Assembly: GCA_001464665.1 (NCBI GenBank)
Contig: LNDP01000024.1
Span: forward strand, 434,001-498,000
DNA: 64,000 nt
Direction of reading: 5' to 3'
DNA from: Acidobacteria bacterium Ga0074141
GTDB taxonomy: Bacteria > Acidobacteriota > Blastocatellia > Pyrinomonadales > Pyrinomonadaceae
The notes under the pieces are model-generated. The model was not told where the DNA came from. It was given only the letters and a program-made list of their open reading frames with translations, and ran no database searches. Positions 36,063 through 44,276 of this stretch are shown here, one piece after another. Numbering within the stretch: the first letter of the stretch is position 1; every line of letters begins with the position of its first letter. A program made the translations under genes and the position numbers.

Positions 36063-36090
36063 TTAACATCCTGGTAACATTCTGGTAATA
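36063..36090 (+). promoter_or_regulatory. PHO-box-like direct repeats upstream of the PhoB-like regulator
   Basis: Three hexamers TTAACA, GTAACA and GTAATA begin at 36063, 36074 and 36085, exactly 11 bases apart. The last two lie in the longer repeat CTGGTAA-CATT-CTGGTAA. Direct repeats with an 11-bp period are the architecture bound by PhoB/PhoP-type regulators. The site lies about 70 bases before the regulator start, suggesting autoregulation. Confidence 0.6.
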
Positions 36091-36160
36091 TCGCGGCAAG
36101 CTGCGGTTCATAAACTGGTGTTGGTCTATTAAACGTCAAACACTTGAACCACCGCGATTT

Positions 36161-36847
36161 ATGCAGCCATCGATATTGATCATCGAAGATGACGCCGATA
36201 TAGCCGAAAGTCTTCACTATAACTTCAAGCGCGAAGGTTTTCGGTCTGCGATCGCAGAATCGGCCGAAAAAGGACTTCGTCTGGCCCTTGACGAAAAAAC
36301 TGCACCTTCATTGATCATTTTGGACCTAATGCTTCCGGGCATGAGCGGAATGGAACTGTGCAGGCGATTGAGAAAAGAACAATCGACAGAAAGCACGCCG
36401 ATAATAATGTTGACGGCAAAGGCTGCGGAGTCGGACAAGATCGCAGGGCTAGACACGGGTGCCGACGACTACATCGTTAAACCATTTTCCGTAAAGGAAG
36501 TGATCGCACGTGTTCGAGCTGTTCTTCGCCGGGCCGAAAAAGAGACAACGCTGAAGTACGAAGACGAGCGGCTAGAGGTCGACTTCGACGATATGCGGGT
36601 CACAGCTGATGGCGAGGACGTTAAGCTCACTCGAAAGGAATTTGCTCTTCTAGAACATCTGATCAAGAATAGCGGACGGGTTGCCACGCGGCAGCAACTC
36701 TTGGACAATGTCTGGGGCTATAGTTACTTTGGCGATACGAGAACGCTTGATGTTCACATTCGCCGCCTAAGGCAGAAAATGGCTGAATGCGGCACCGCGA
36801 TCGAGACCGTCGTTGGCGTCGGCTATCGGTTTGTCGGATGCAAATAG
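36161..36847 (+). CDS. PhoB-like OmpR-family response regulator
   Basis: 228 residues. The receiver domain (1-118) has D10/D11, phosphoacceptor D55 (LIILDLMLPGMSG), the threonine in IIMLTAKA and the lysine in YIVKPFSVKEV. The C-terminal winged helix (about 130-227) has KLTRKEFALLEHLIKNSGRV, VWGYSYFGDTRTLDVHIRRL and the final VVGVGYRFVG. It most resembles PhoB/PhoP, the phosphate-starvation regulators. It overlaps the kinase gene by ten bases. A set of 11-bp direct repeats lies upstream. No phosphate transport genes are in the window, so the phosphate role is by resemblance only. Confidence 0.93.
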   Translation: MQPSILIIEDDADIAESLHYNFKREGFRSAIAESAEKGLRLALDEKTAPSLIILDLMLPGMSGMELCRRLRKEQSTESTPIIMLTAKAAESDKIAGLDTGADDYIVKPFSVKEVIARVRAVLRRAEKETTLKYEDERLEVDFDDMRVTADGEDVKLTRKEFALLEHLIKNSGRVATRQQLLDNVWGYSYFGDTRTLDVHIRRLRQKMAECGTAIETVVGVGYRFVGCK

Positions 36848-37947
36848 AGCCGACACAAAGATTCGGCGTAAGCCGACCCGCTTCGTTAACACCCTTGCTG
36901 GATACACTTCAAGCGGTTCTTGACGCTAACCGCGACTCGGTCCTCCTCGCGGATTCGAGCATGCGCGTTGTAGCTACTAACCCGTCTGCCCAGACCTCAT
37001 TTGGCCGCGGCGGTTATCCTCTCGCGGGCCGCCGGTTAAGCGAGATCATCCGTGATGTCGACCTCCACGAAGCATTTCGACGGGCGATCGTCAGCAATGC
37101 GTCCGAGGAAGTTCGGATCGAACTCGTCGGAACGGAACGACGGATATATAACGTATTTGTTGCACCGCTCACCCTTGACGGAAAGCAATATGCGATCGGC
37201 ACCTTTTACGACATAACTCAGATCGAAAGACTCGAAAGAGTGCGTCAGGAGTTCCTTTCAAATATTTCCCATGAACTGCGCACGCCGCTGACATCGATCC
37301 TGGCTTTCGTTGAAACCTTGGAAGATGGTGCCATTGATGATGTCGAAAACAGTCGGCGCTTTCTAACGACCATTCGTCGCAATGCGGAGCGAATGCACGC
37401 TTTGATCGCTGACATCCTGGAGCTTTCGTTCATTGAGTCCGGCAACATCTCGATCGACGTAAAACAAGTGCGCATTTCAAATGTGGTCGATGAGGTCTTT
37501 GCTGACCTTGCGACAAAAGCGACCGAGCGCGAAATTGGGCTCATAAGTGACATTGCGAGCGAAGCCCGAGTGTTTGCAGATCCGATGCGATTGGAACAGA
37601 TGTTGACCAACCTGATAGACAACGCCATCAAGTTCAATCGGAACGCCGGAACCGTCACCGTTTCACTGTCCTCAACAGACAAGGCGGATCTGATCTCGGT
37701 TGCGGATACAGGCGAAGGGCTTCTTGAGGGTCACGCTCAGCGGATCTTTGAGAGGTTTTACCGGGTTGATCGAGGAAGGACCCGGGACGTCGGGGGCACG
37801 GGGCTCGGACTTTCGATCGTCAAGCATCTTGCCCGGCTTCACGGCGGTGAGATATCAGTTCGATCGGAACTTGGGACAGGCACCGTGTTTACGATCGAAC
37901 TTCCCCGACACTCGCCCCCCTCGGAAGAATCTTCTTTCGTCTCCTAA
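36838..37947 (+). CDS. PhoR-like sensor histidine kinase without membrane segment
   Basis: 369 residues from ATG 36838, which overlaps the regulator stop. An earlier in-frame start at 36787 would read 17 arginine-rich codons antiphase to the conserved end of the regulator and is rejected. Residues about 20-130 form a PAS domain (LDANRDSVLLADSSMRVVATN, then GTFYDITQIERL). HisKA follows with H145 (FLSNISHELRTPL), then HATPase with NLIDNAIKFN, VADTGEG, RIFERFYRVD and GTGLGLSIVKHL. PhoR proteins usually have one or two membrane helices; none is visible here, so the PAS domain probably senses a cytoplasmic signal or partner. Confidence 0.92.
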   Translation: MQIEPTQRFGVSRPASLTPLLDTLQAVLDANRDSVLLADSSMRVVATNPSAQTSFGRGGYPLAGRRLSEIIRDVDLHEAFRRAIVSNASEEVRIELVGTERRIYNVFVAPLTLDGKQYAIGTFYDITQIERLERVRQEFLSNISHELRTPLTSILAFVETLEDGAIDDVENSRRFLTTIRRNAERMHALIADILELSFIESGNISIDVKQVRISNVVDEVFADLATKATEREIGLISDIASEARVFADPMRLEQMLTNLIDNAIKFNRNAGTVTVSLSSTDKADLISVADTGEGLLEGHAQRIFERFYRVDRGRTRDVGGTGLGLSIVKHLARLHGGEISVRSELGTGTVFTIELPRHSPPSEESSFVS

Positions 37948-38059
37948 CGGAAGTGTGCTATCCTTTTGCTGTTCCCTTTTGGATTTTCCTCACGACCGGA
38001 CCAATTAGGTTCAATCAGTCCTTTCGAATTCCGTGGTGTTTTACGGAGGTGAGGAGCTT

Positions 38060-38599
38060 ATGGATCTTTCAGTCGGAGAAAAGGTCGCCTACCCAAATCA
38101 AGGAGTCTGCATCGTCGAAGCAATTCGGCGAACAGCTCTCGGCAGTACGGTTGTAAATTGCTACACCCTTCGCTTGATAAGTGATAATTCGACCATTCTG
38201 GTGCCTTTGGACAATGCCGAGAACATCGGCATTCGTCCGGTCATCTCACCGCAGCAATGCAAGAAACTGATTCGTTCCCTTTCCGCTGACTTTGAGATCG
38301 TCTCGTGCGACTGGAAGTCACGATCGAAGGAATTTGCAGAAAAGCTCCGAAGTGGGGATCTGTTTTCGGTCGCGGACGTTTTGAAAAAACTTACGTTTCT
38401 GAGCTACGAGAAAAAACTCTCTTTCCGCGAACAAACGCTTTTGGACAAATCTCGAAGCCTCATTCTCTCGGAGATTCTAGTTGCCGAACCCATGGATGAA
38501 GAAGTTGCGGTTGAAAAGGTCGATAAATTGGTCGCCAAAGCCTGCGAAAAGCATCAAACCGTTCAGCCCCGCGTAATGAACGGCAACAATTCCCACTAA
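38060..38599 (+). CDS. CarD/CdnL-family transcriptional regulator
   Basis: 179 residues from ATG 38060, with GGAGGT nine bases upstream; a GTG at 38033 is less likely. The N-terminal RNA-polymerase-interacting Tudor-like domain covers residues 1-60 ([19 protein letters not shown], then [19 protein letters not shown]). The remaining helices (about 70-165, including SREFAEKL-like, [14 protein letters not shown]) form the DNA-binding domain that stabilises the open promoter complex at rRNA and other promoters. Length and order match CdnL rather than Mfd. It follows the PhoR-like gene by 112 bases and meets queF tail to tail with a four-base overlap. Confidence 0.9.
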   Translation: MDLSVGEKVAYPNQGVCIVEAIRRTALGSTVVNCYTLRLISDNSTILVPLDNAENIGIRPVISPQQCKKLIRSLSADFEIVSCDWKSRSKEFAEKLRSGDLFSVADVLKKLTFLSYEKKLSFREQTLLDKSRSLILSEILVAEPMDEEVAVEKVDKLVAKACEKHQTVQPRVMNGNNSH

Positions 38600-39003
38600 G
38601 CCTTCGTATACTCGGCCCTTACAACGGTTTTGATGTTCCCTCGCACATTAAAATCGCCCACGAGTCTGACCTCAAGCGGGTCACAAGCCTTAACGAAATC
38701 CTCAACGATCACATTCACAACATGTTCGTGAAAGATCTTTACCTCACGAAATGAATTTATGTAAAGTTTTAGGCTTTTTAGCTCAATGCACCGCTCATTT
38801 GGGACGTAGCTGAGTTTGATCGTCGCGAAGTCCGGAAAGTCGGAAAACGGGCAGATCGCTGTGAACTCGGGTATTTCAAAGTCGATCCAAATTTTTCGGC
38901 CCTTAAACTCGTAACCGAAGGTATCAAGTTGCACCAGGCCCATTTCGTCCCGCGGTGTGGACTGGATCTCAAGGTTCTGCAAATTCTCTGGTGGTAAGGT
39001 CAT
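38596..39003 (-). CDS. queF: NADPH-dependent 7-cyano-7-deazaguanine reductase
   Basis: 135 residues from the ATG at 39003, which forms an ATGA overlap with the exonuclease stop; an ATG at 39015 is the alternative. QueF reduces preQ0 to preQ1 in queuosine synthesis. The catalytic cysteine C51 and acid D58 lie in [16 protein letters not shown], and [14 protein letters not shown] and IFHEHVVN are the QueF NADPH/substrate motifs. In most QueF proteins the stretch after the cysteine reads CPVTGQPDF; here it is CPFSDFPDF. It is the short single-domain type, similar to B. subtilis. No other que genes are seen nearby. Confidence 0.88.
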   Translation of the reverse strand: MTLPPENLQNLEIQSTPRDEMGLVQLDTFGYEFKGRKIWIDFEIPEFTAICPFSDFPDFATIKLSYVPNERCIELKSLKLYINSFREVKIFHEHVVNVIVEDFVKACDPLEVRLVGDFNVRGNIKTVVRAEYTKA

Positions 39004-39824
39004 GCTGTTTTCCATTTTCGTCTTCGTCCGCCCAATTTTCGGGCCGAGGCTAGGTCATTAATTCCCAATTCCTGTAGGTCGCCGAGCAAGTTGATGAATA
39101 TCTCAGCCGTGGCTCGCGCGTCGTCTGACGCACGGTGATGGTTTTCAAGCGCGATAGCAAAATGCCGAGCAACGGTCATGAGTTTATGATTCTCGATGTC
39201 CGGCAGCAGGTGGCGAGACAGTTGCACCGTGCAAAGTTGCGAATTGCCCAACCTGTAGTCGACATATACTTGCCCGATCTCGCAATTCAAGAAACTGACA
39301 TCAAAGTGTGCGTTATGAGCAACTAGCACTGAATCACCGATGAACGTCAGCAGTTCGTCTGAGATATCACGAAAGGCCGGAGCGTCGGCCACCATTGAGT
39401 CGTCGATACCGGTGAGCGACGATATGAACGGCGGGATCGGCGTCTCCGGGTTGACGAGCGAATGATACTCTCCGCAGATCTTTCCCCCTGAGACTCGATA
39501 AGCTCCGACCTCGGTCACCTTGCACGGCGGAGCTTTCGCCCCCGTTGTCTCAAGATCGATGACGACGAAATCGGCAGTGCGGAGATCGATATCTCCGTCA
39601 TCATTTGTCACGAGTACAACATCGTCATTGAGGATCGCGAGTCGCGCGTCCTTTTCCGCTAATCCTTCCGCCAGAGTGCGGGCGAGGGCCGCCTCCCTGA
39701 CATTGATCTTCATCACCGCCCCGACAACAGAGATCGCTGACGCACGCCCACCTCGGAGCTTCAGGAATTCGATCGTGTCACTGATCAATAATGCGTCGCA
39801 GATCAGATTTGGGAACGGCGCCAT
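39000..39824 (-). CDS. DnaQ-like DEDDh 3'-5' exonuclease
   Basis: 274 residues. The exonuclease domain occupies about 83-255: motif I DLETTG (D90, E92), motif II in [15 protein letters not shown], and motif [18 protein letters not shown] with the catalytic HxxxxD. This is the fold of the DNA polymerase III epsilon subunit, but residues 1-80 form an extra N-terminal helical domain ([19 protein letters not shown]) similar to DnaQ-UvrC-type family members. It could proofread or trim DNA or RNA ends; it is not necessarily the replicative proofreader. queF overlaps its stop and is probably co-transcribed. Confidence 0.88.
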   Translation of the reverse strand: MAPFPNLICDALLISDTIEFLKLRGGRASAISVVGAVMKINVREAALARTLAEGLAEKDARLAILNDDVVLVTNDDGDIDLRTADFVVIDLETTGAKAPPCKVTEVGAYRVSGGKICGEYHSLVNPETPIPPFISSLTGIDDSMVADAPAFRDISDELLTFIGDSVLVAHNAHFDVSFLNCEIGQVYVDYRLGNSQLCTVQLSRHLLPDIENHKLMTVARHFAIALENHHRASDDARATAEIFINLLGDLQELGINDLASARKLGGRRRKWKTA

Positions 39825-39957
39825 ACAACTTTATTCTAGCCGTGTCACCCGGAACCGCAAATCATTGGGACAAATCTCACAGTTCTTCATTGGGCAGAAT
39901 TGATAGCTTTTGGCATAATGCAGGTTCGGTGCGCCAGTTAATTCACCGCCCAAAACA

Positions 39958-40542
39958 ATGAACTCCGAACAGATTCTGAAGCATTTTCGCGATACTGACG
40001 CTTTACTGGAGGGACATTTTGTCCTCTCGAGCGGGCTCCATAGCCCGATCTATCTGCAATGCGCTCTTGCACTCCAGTACCCCGCAGATACAACCCGGTT
40101 CGCTTCCGAGATCGCGAAAAAGTATCTCGATCGTGGGATCGAAACAGTTGCTTCGCCCGCTATCGGTGGACTGGTCATCGGCTATGCAGTTGCAGCCGCA
40201 CTTAACGTCAGGTTCATCTGGACCGAGCGACAAAATCAGGTAATGACCGTCCGTCGAGGGTTCAAGGTCAAGCCGGGCGAAAAGATCCTGGTGGTCGAAG
40301 ATGTGATGACGACCGGGGGCACGACCAAGGAGTGTATAGAATCGCTCACTTCCCGTGGGGGCAACGTTGTCGGAGCGGTAACGATCATTGATCGTTCAAA
40401 CGGACGGGCCGATGTCGGAGTAGAGAGGACCTCGCTTGTTACCATCGATGTTCCCTCGTTTGCACCACAGTATTGCCCAATGTGTGCCGAAGGGATGGAA
40501 GCCGTTATGCCGGGAAGCCGCAAGTCGCACGATAAGCAATAA
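39958..40542 (+). CDS. pyrE: Orotate phosphoribosyltransferase
   Basis: 194 residues. It joins orotate to PRPP to form OMP in pyrimidine synthesis. The PRPP-binding motif LVVEDVMTTGGT is at 111-122, the flexible catalytic loop region near 96-108 (MTVRRGFKVKPGEK) lacks any gap, and LSSGLHSPIYLQ at 24-34 starts the enzyme. C-terminal FAPQYCPMCAEGMEAV adds two cysteines often seen in thermophile- and acidobacterium-type PyrE. It starts the tightly packed plus-strand run to cdsA. Its stop overlaps the next start by one base. Confidence 0.95.
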   Translation: MNSEQILKHFRDTDALLEGHFVLSSGLHSPIYLQCALALQYPADTTRFASEIAKKYLDRGIETVASPAIGGLVIGYAVAAALNVRFIWTERQNQVMTVRRGFKVKPGEKILVVEDVMTTGGTTKECIESLTSRGGNVVGAVTIIDRSNGRADVGVERTSLVTIDVPSFAPQYCPMCAEGMEAVMPGSRKSHDKQ

Positions 40543-41402
40543 TGCGACAGGTTTGCTTTCTTACCACAGACGACCTGACCGGCTATACGAGCGATGACGA
40601 ATTGGCGGTTGAGCCACTCCTTACGCATGGATGGCAGGTTTCTTACGAATCTTGGAAAGATGCCACAGTCAATTGGGGACGGTTTGAGGCGGTCGTTATC
40701 AGGACGCCTTGGGACTATCAAAAGGACGCGGAAGGCTTTTTGGAGGTTCTTCGCACTATCGCGAACTCGGGAGCCCGTCTTGAGAATCCGTACGATATAG
40801 TCGAATGGAACCTGAATAAAAGGTATCTTGCCGAGCTTTCAGTAGCCGGTGTGCCTGTAATCCCAACGACGTTCGCTACGGGCAGTCTGGACGAGAGCGT
40901 GTTTGACGGCTTCAAACGAATCGCCGGCACTGATGAAATAGTAGTTAAGCCGACAATAAGTGCCACGGCTCAAGATACGTTTCGAATGCGGAGTTTTGAT
41001 CCTGATGTTGCCCGGGTCTTCAAAGATCGAGAGTTCATGATCCAGCCTTTCATTCCCTCGATCACGGAAGAAGGCGAGTATTCGTTGTTCTTTTTTGACG
41101 GGGCCTTTAGCCATGCGATCTTGAAGACGCCAAAGAAGGGGGACTTCAGGGTTCAGGAGGAACACGGCGGCAATATAAATGCGACAGAGCCTCCGAGCGA
41201 ACTAATGAAACTTGGCTCTCAAGCCTTGAGTTTCATAGGGAAGCGGCTTCTTTATGCGCGTATCGACGCGGCACGAGGGCTTAGCGGGCGGTTTGAGATA
41301 ATGGAGGTCGAACTGATTGAGCCCGCTTTGTATTTCCGAATGGATGAAGGTTCTGCCGCCAGATTTGCGCAAGCGTTCAATTCGAGGATGAATGAACTAT
41401 AA
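40542..41402 (+). CDS. ATP-grasp domain protein of unknown substrate
   Basis: 286 residues. The N-terminal ~100 form a pre-ATP-grasp domain (VCFLTTDDLTGYTSDD, then AVVIRTPWDYQKD). The ATP-grasp part has EIVVKPTISATAQDTFRM, MIQPFIPSITEEGEYSLFFFDG and the metal-binding end IMEVELIEPALYFRMDEG. The layout is like the glutathione-synthetase/RimK/DcsG-like group that ligates an acid to an amine or amino acid. No biosynthetic partner is adjacent, so the substrate is open. The gene begins within the pyrE stop and overlaps truA by 11 bases, so it is embedded in the operon. Confidence 0.85.
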   Translation: MRQVCFLTTDDLTGYTSDDELAVEPLLTHGWQVSYESWKDATVNWGRFEAVVIRTPWDYQKDAEGFLEVLRTIANSGARLENPYDIVEWNLNKRYLAELSVAGVPVIPTTFATGSLDESVFDGFKRIAGTDEIVVKPTISATAQDTFRMRSFDPDVARVFKDREFMIQPFIPSITEEGEYSLFFFDGAFSHAILKTPKKGDFRVQEEHGGNINATEPPSELMKLGSQALSFIGKRLLYARIDAARGLSGRFEIMEVELIEPALYFRMDEGSAARFAQAFNSRMNEL

Positions 41403-42144
41403 ACTCCTGATCCAATATGACGGAACTGATTTCCACGGCTGGCAACGGCAGGAACATGACCGGACCATCCAGGGCGAGTTAGAGCGTGTTCTCGGTGTTT
41501 TGGAAGGTGGAGAAGTTCATCTTGCCGGATCAGGAAGAACAGACGCAGGCGTTCACGCAGAGGGACAGGTCGCAAACGTTGTTTTGTCGAGAAGCTTCAC
41601 TCCGGAGAAACTACAGGCAGCGATAAATGGCAATCTTTGGCGAGACATAAGGATTATGAACGTTGAGAACGCACCTGACGATTTTCACGCCCGATTCTCG
41701 GCACGGGAAAAGACTTACGTTTATCGTATATTGAACGCTCCGATCATGTCGCCATTTTGGCGGCGTTATGCTCTGCACGAGTCGCAGCCACTAAACATCG
41801 CCGCGATGCAGGCTGCCGCCCGCGTACTTATCGGCGAACACGACTGGACCGCATTTTCGGCGGCCCAGTCTGATTCCGATAATCGCGTTAGAAACGTAAT
41901 CGACTGCGGCTTCGACACTTTCTGGGATAAACGGGCGGGTGCAATGATGATCGAGTTCCATATCTCAGCCAATGGATTCCTGCGTTACATGGTGCGTTCG
42001 ATCATTGGGACGCTTCTGGAGGTCGGGCTGGGAACGCGTGATTCTGATACAATTCAAACGGCTTTGGTGAGCGGGGACCGGAAACTTGCCGGACGGACCG
42101 CCCCGGCCCACGGCCTCAGCCTGCTCAAGGTCGACTACGATTAG
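41392..42144 (+). CDS. truA: tRNA pseudouridine(38-40) synthase
   Basis: 250 residues. It converts uridines 38-40 of the tRNA anticodon arm to pseudouridine. The catalytic aspartate D51 lies in SGRTDAGVHAEGQV. Further family segments are YDGTDFHGWQRQ at 9-20, ARFSAREKTYVYRI near 103-117, and FLRYMVRSIIGTLLEVG near 195-211. ATG 41392 lies inside the end of the ATP-grasp gene. Length is typical for bacteria. Confidence 0.96.
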   Translation: MNYKLLIQYDGTDFHGWQRQEHDRTIQGELERVLGVLEGGEVHLAGSGRTDAGVHAEGQVANVVLSRSFTPEKLQAAINGNLWRDIRIMNVENAPDDFHARFSAREKTYVYRILNAPIMSPFWRRYALHESQPLNIAAMQAAARVLIGEHDWTAFSAAQSDSDNRVRNVIDCGFDTFWDKRAGAMMIEFHISANGFLRYMVRSIIGTLLEVGLGTRDSDTIQTALVSGDRKLAGRTAPAHGLSLLKVDYD

Positions 42145-42152
42145 ATCAGCCG

Positions 42153-42482
42153 ATGCACATTTACCATGTAATTTTGCCCGAGTCTTGGGATGAACAGCGA
42201 TCCGGAGATACGATCGTCGCTGACAGTCTTGCCGGGGAAGGGTTTATTCACTGTAGTTTACCCGAGCAACTAGTTGGCGTTTTGGATCGCTACTTTGACG
42301 AGGGTTCAAAGGTCGTTGTTTTAACGATCGATACCGAACGGCTTAGCTCAGATCTTGTATTTGAGCCCTCCACGAATGGTGACGAGTTTCCTCACATTTA
42401 TGGTCCGATCAATATTGACTCGATCGTTCATTTCGAGGAACGGATCATCGGTCCGGACCGGCAACAAGCCTTTGTGAACTAA
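42153..42482 (+). CDS. DUF952 family protein
   Basis: 109 residues matching the small DUF952 family: MHIYHVILPESWDE at the start, ADSLAGEGFIHCSLPEQL in the middle (the GFIHCS phrase is the family hallmark) and PHIYGPINIDSIV near the end. The fold is related to ADP-ribosyl-binding-like domains, but no catalytic role is established. It lies eight bases after truA and overlaps uppS by one base, so it is translated within the operon. Confidence 0.88.
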   Translation: MHIYHVILPESWDEQRSGDTIVADSLAGEGFIHCSLPEQLVGVLDRYFDEGSKVVVLTIDTERLSSDLVFEPSTNGDEFPHIYGPINIDSIVHFEERIIGPDRQQAFVN

Positions 42483-43261
42483 TGTTCGAAGCATTTTCCG
42501 GAGTTGTAAAGAAAAATACGAAAGAGTCGGGGCTTCTTTCGGCGATTGATGCCGAGCGCCTTCCGCGTCACATTGCGATCATCATGGACGGCAATGGGCG
42601 TTGGGCTCGGCAACGAGGCAAGCCGCGGATCTTCGGCCACCGGGCGGGAGCCGAGTCTGTGCGGGCGATCGTCGACACATGTGCGCGTCTCGCGATTCCT
42701 TCAGTAACCCTTTACGCGTTCTCAACCGAGAACTGGAAACGGCCAAAGGCCGAGGTTTCCGGGCTGATGTCGATGCTAAAACGCTATCTAAGAAGCGAAC
42801 TGAACGATGTTCACAAGAACAACATACGATTTCAAGCCATTGGCAACATTGCGGGCTTAGCCGAAGATGTCCGGAAAGAGATCGATGCCGCTGTCATGAA
42901 AACCAGCGAGAACACTGGAATGATCTTAAACGTCGCATTGAATTACGGCGGCAGGGCCGAACTGGTCAGGGCTTTTACTCTTGCCGCTGAAGATTTATCA
43001 AGATCAGGTCGCAGCTTCGATTCACTAAATGACGCTGATATCGAAAAATATCTCTATACTGCCGGGCTTCCCGATGTTGACCTTCTGATACGCACAAGCG
43101 GCGAAATGCGCATATCGAATTTTCTGCTTTGGCAGATTGCGTACGCCGAGATCTACGTGACGGAGACTCTTTTCCCGGATTTTCGGCGACCGCATATTTT
43201 TGAGGCGATCATCGAGTATCAGAAACGGGACCGTAGATTTGGTGACGTGCGATCGGCCTGA
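42482..43261 (+). CDS. uppS: Undecaprenyl diphosphate synthase
   Basis: 259 residues. This cis-prenyltransferase builds the C55 lipid carrier for peptidoglycan and other glycans. The catalytic D36 lies in IAIIMDGNGRWAR, then RIFGHRAGAESVR, YAFSTENWKRP and LIRTSGEMRISNFLLWQIAYAE, all in family order. An extra N-terminal segment of about 25 residues (MFEAFSGVVKKNTKESG) precedes the conserved core. It precedes cdsA, a common pairing in lipid and envelope operons; a 61-base gap separates them. Confidence 0.95.
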   Translation: MFEAFSGVVKKNTKESGLLSAIDAERLPRHIAIIMDGNGRWARQRGKPRIFGHRAGAESVRAIVDTCARLAIPSVTLYAFSTENWKRPKAEVSGLMSMLKRYLRSELNDVHKNNIRFQAIGNIAGLAEDVRKEIDAAVMKTSENTGMILNVALNYGGRAELVRAFTLAAEDLSRSGRSFDSLNDADIEKYLYTAGLPDVDLLIRTSGEMRISNFLLWQIAYAEIYVTETLFPDFRRPHIFEAIIEYQKRDRRFGDVRSA

Positions 43262-43322
43262 TGAAACGTTTTCTGTCCTGACACTGAAAAAGGCTACTTT
43301 TGCTCACTTAGCTTATTCTTGA

Positions 43323-44162
43323 ATGCGAACTCGACTTCTTACTGCTGCAATAGCTCTGCCGATACTTATCGCCTCGGTGATCCTTCCTTTGTGGTTTCCC
43401 GAGACGGTCTGGCTCTTTGTCGTGATCGCCGTCCTAGCCTTGGCCGCGGGGCTTTTTGAGTATTTTACTCTAACAAGAAAACTCGAACTCAAAGCGGATG
43501 CCGGAATTGCGTACTTGGGGGCTGCCGCGTTGGTCGTGGCTTTCGTTTTCGACGCTCCTTCGAAGGCCCCGGAACTGCTTCTGCTTACGCTCGCCCTCGC
43601 GTTGATCGTCGTGATCATAGCCGAGACGTTCCGCTTTCAGAAGGATTTTTCGAAGCTCCTCACTGGAATGGGAGTCACGGTATTCGGGGTGGTTTACATC
43701 GCGTTTCTGGGTGGTTATCTCATCGCAACGCGGGTCGGCTTTGAGAACGTTCCGGGGCTCTCATCAAAGCTCTTACTGTTCTTCTTTGCTGTCATATTTG
43801 GCTCGGATGCCGGTGCGTATTTTGCCGGAAAGGCTTTTGGCAAGCATAAACTGGCCCCTGCAATTTCGCCCGGAAAAACGGTAGAAGGATTGATCGGCGG
43901 CCTCGTTGCGGCCGGAGCCATTGCGGCCCTCAGTACGAGGTTATTTTTTCCGGAGCTACCTGTCGCGGTCGCTATTGGATTGGCTACTGTGATGGCGGCG
44001 GTCGGCGTTCTCGGCGACCTTGCAGAGAGCGCAATGAAACGCGGGTCGGGGGCGAAGGATGCAGCAAATATACTCCCGGGACACGGCGGTCTGCTCGACC
44101 GTCTCGACAGTTTGCTTTTGAACGCTCCTATCTTGTATTATTTCGCTCGTCTTTATTTTTAA
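43323..44162 (+). CDS. cdsA: Phosphatidate cytidylyltransferase
   Basis: 279 residues with about eight membrane helices. It makes CDP-diacylglycerol from phosphatidate and CTP. The family signature in the C-terminal part is FGSDAGAYFAGKAFGKHKLAPAISPGKTVEG, residues about 160-190, followed by GDLAESAMKRGSGAKDAANILPGHGGLLDRLDS. It ends the pyrE-to-cdsA run; a hairpin terminator lies 73 bases beyond the stop. Confidence 0.94.
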   Translation: MRTRLLTAAIALPILIASVILPLWFPETVWLFVVIAVLALAAGLFEYFTLTRKLELKADAGIAYLGAAALVVAFVFDAPSKAPELLLLTLALALIVVIIAETFRFQKDFSKLLTGMGVTVFGVVYIAFLGGYLIATRVGFENVPGLSSKLLLFFFAVIFGSDAGAYFAGKAFGKHKLAPAISPGKTVEGLIGGLVAAGAIAALSTRLFFPELPVAVAIGLATVMAAVGVLGDLAESAMKRGSGAKDAANILPGHGGLLDRLDSLLLNAPILYYFARLYF

Positions 44163-44234
44163 CTTTTGATGACCGCTTTTCGGCTGAACAACGACAATAA
44201 TACATAGGCGAGGACGTACATCCCGTAGCGTTCC

Positions 44235-44269
44235 GCCTTTCGTTTGTCGCAGACCGAAAGGCTTTTTTA
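44235..44269 (+). terminator. Intrinsic terminator between cdsA and aspS (possible attenuator)
   Basis: An 8-bp stem (GCCTTTCG at 44235-44242, CGAAAGGC at 44255-44262) with a 12-base loop is followed directly by TTTTTTATT. It ends the cdsA transcript. Because it lies only 7-8 bases before the only plausible aspS start, it would also lie in the aspS leader unless aspS has a promoter inside the hairpin. Confidence 0.8.
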
Positions 44270-44276
44270 TTTATAT

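Noticed and set aside
36787-36837. Earlier start for the PhoR-like kinase
   Set aside because: The added 17 codons are the out-of-frame reading of the conserved end of the response regulator and are arginine-rich.
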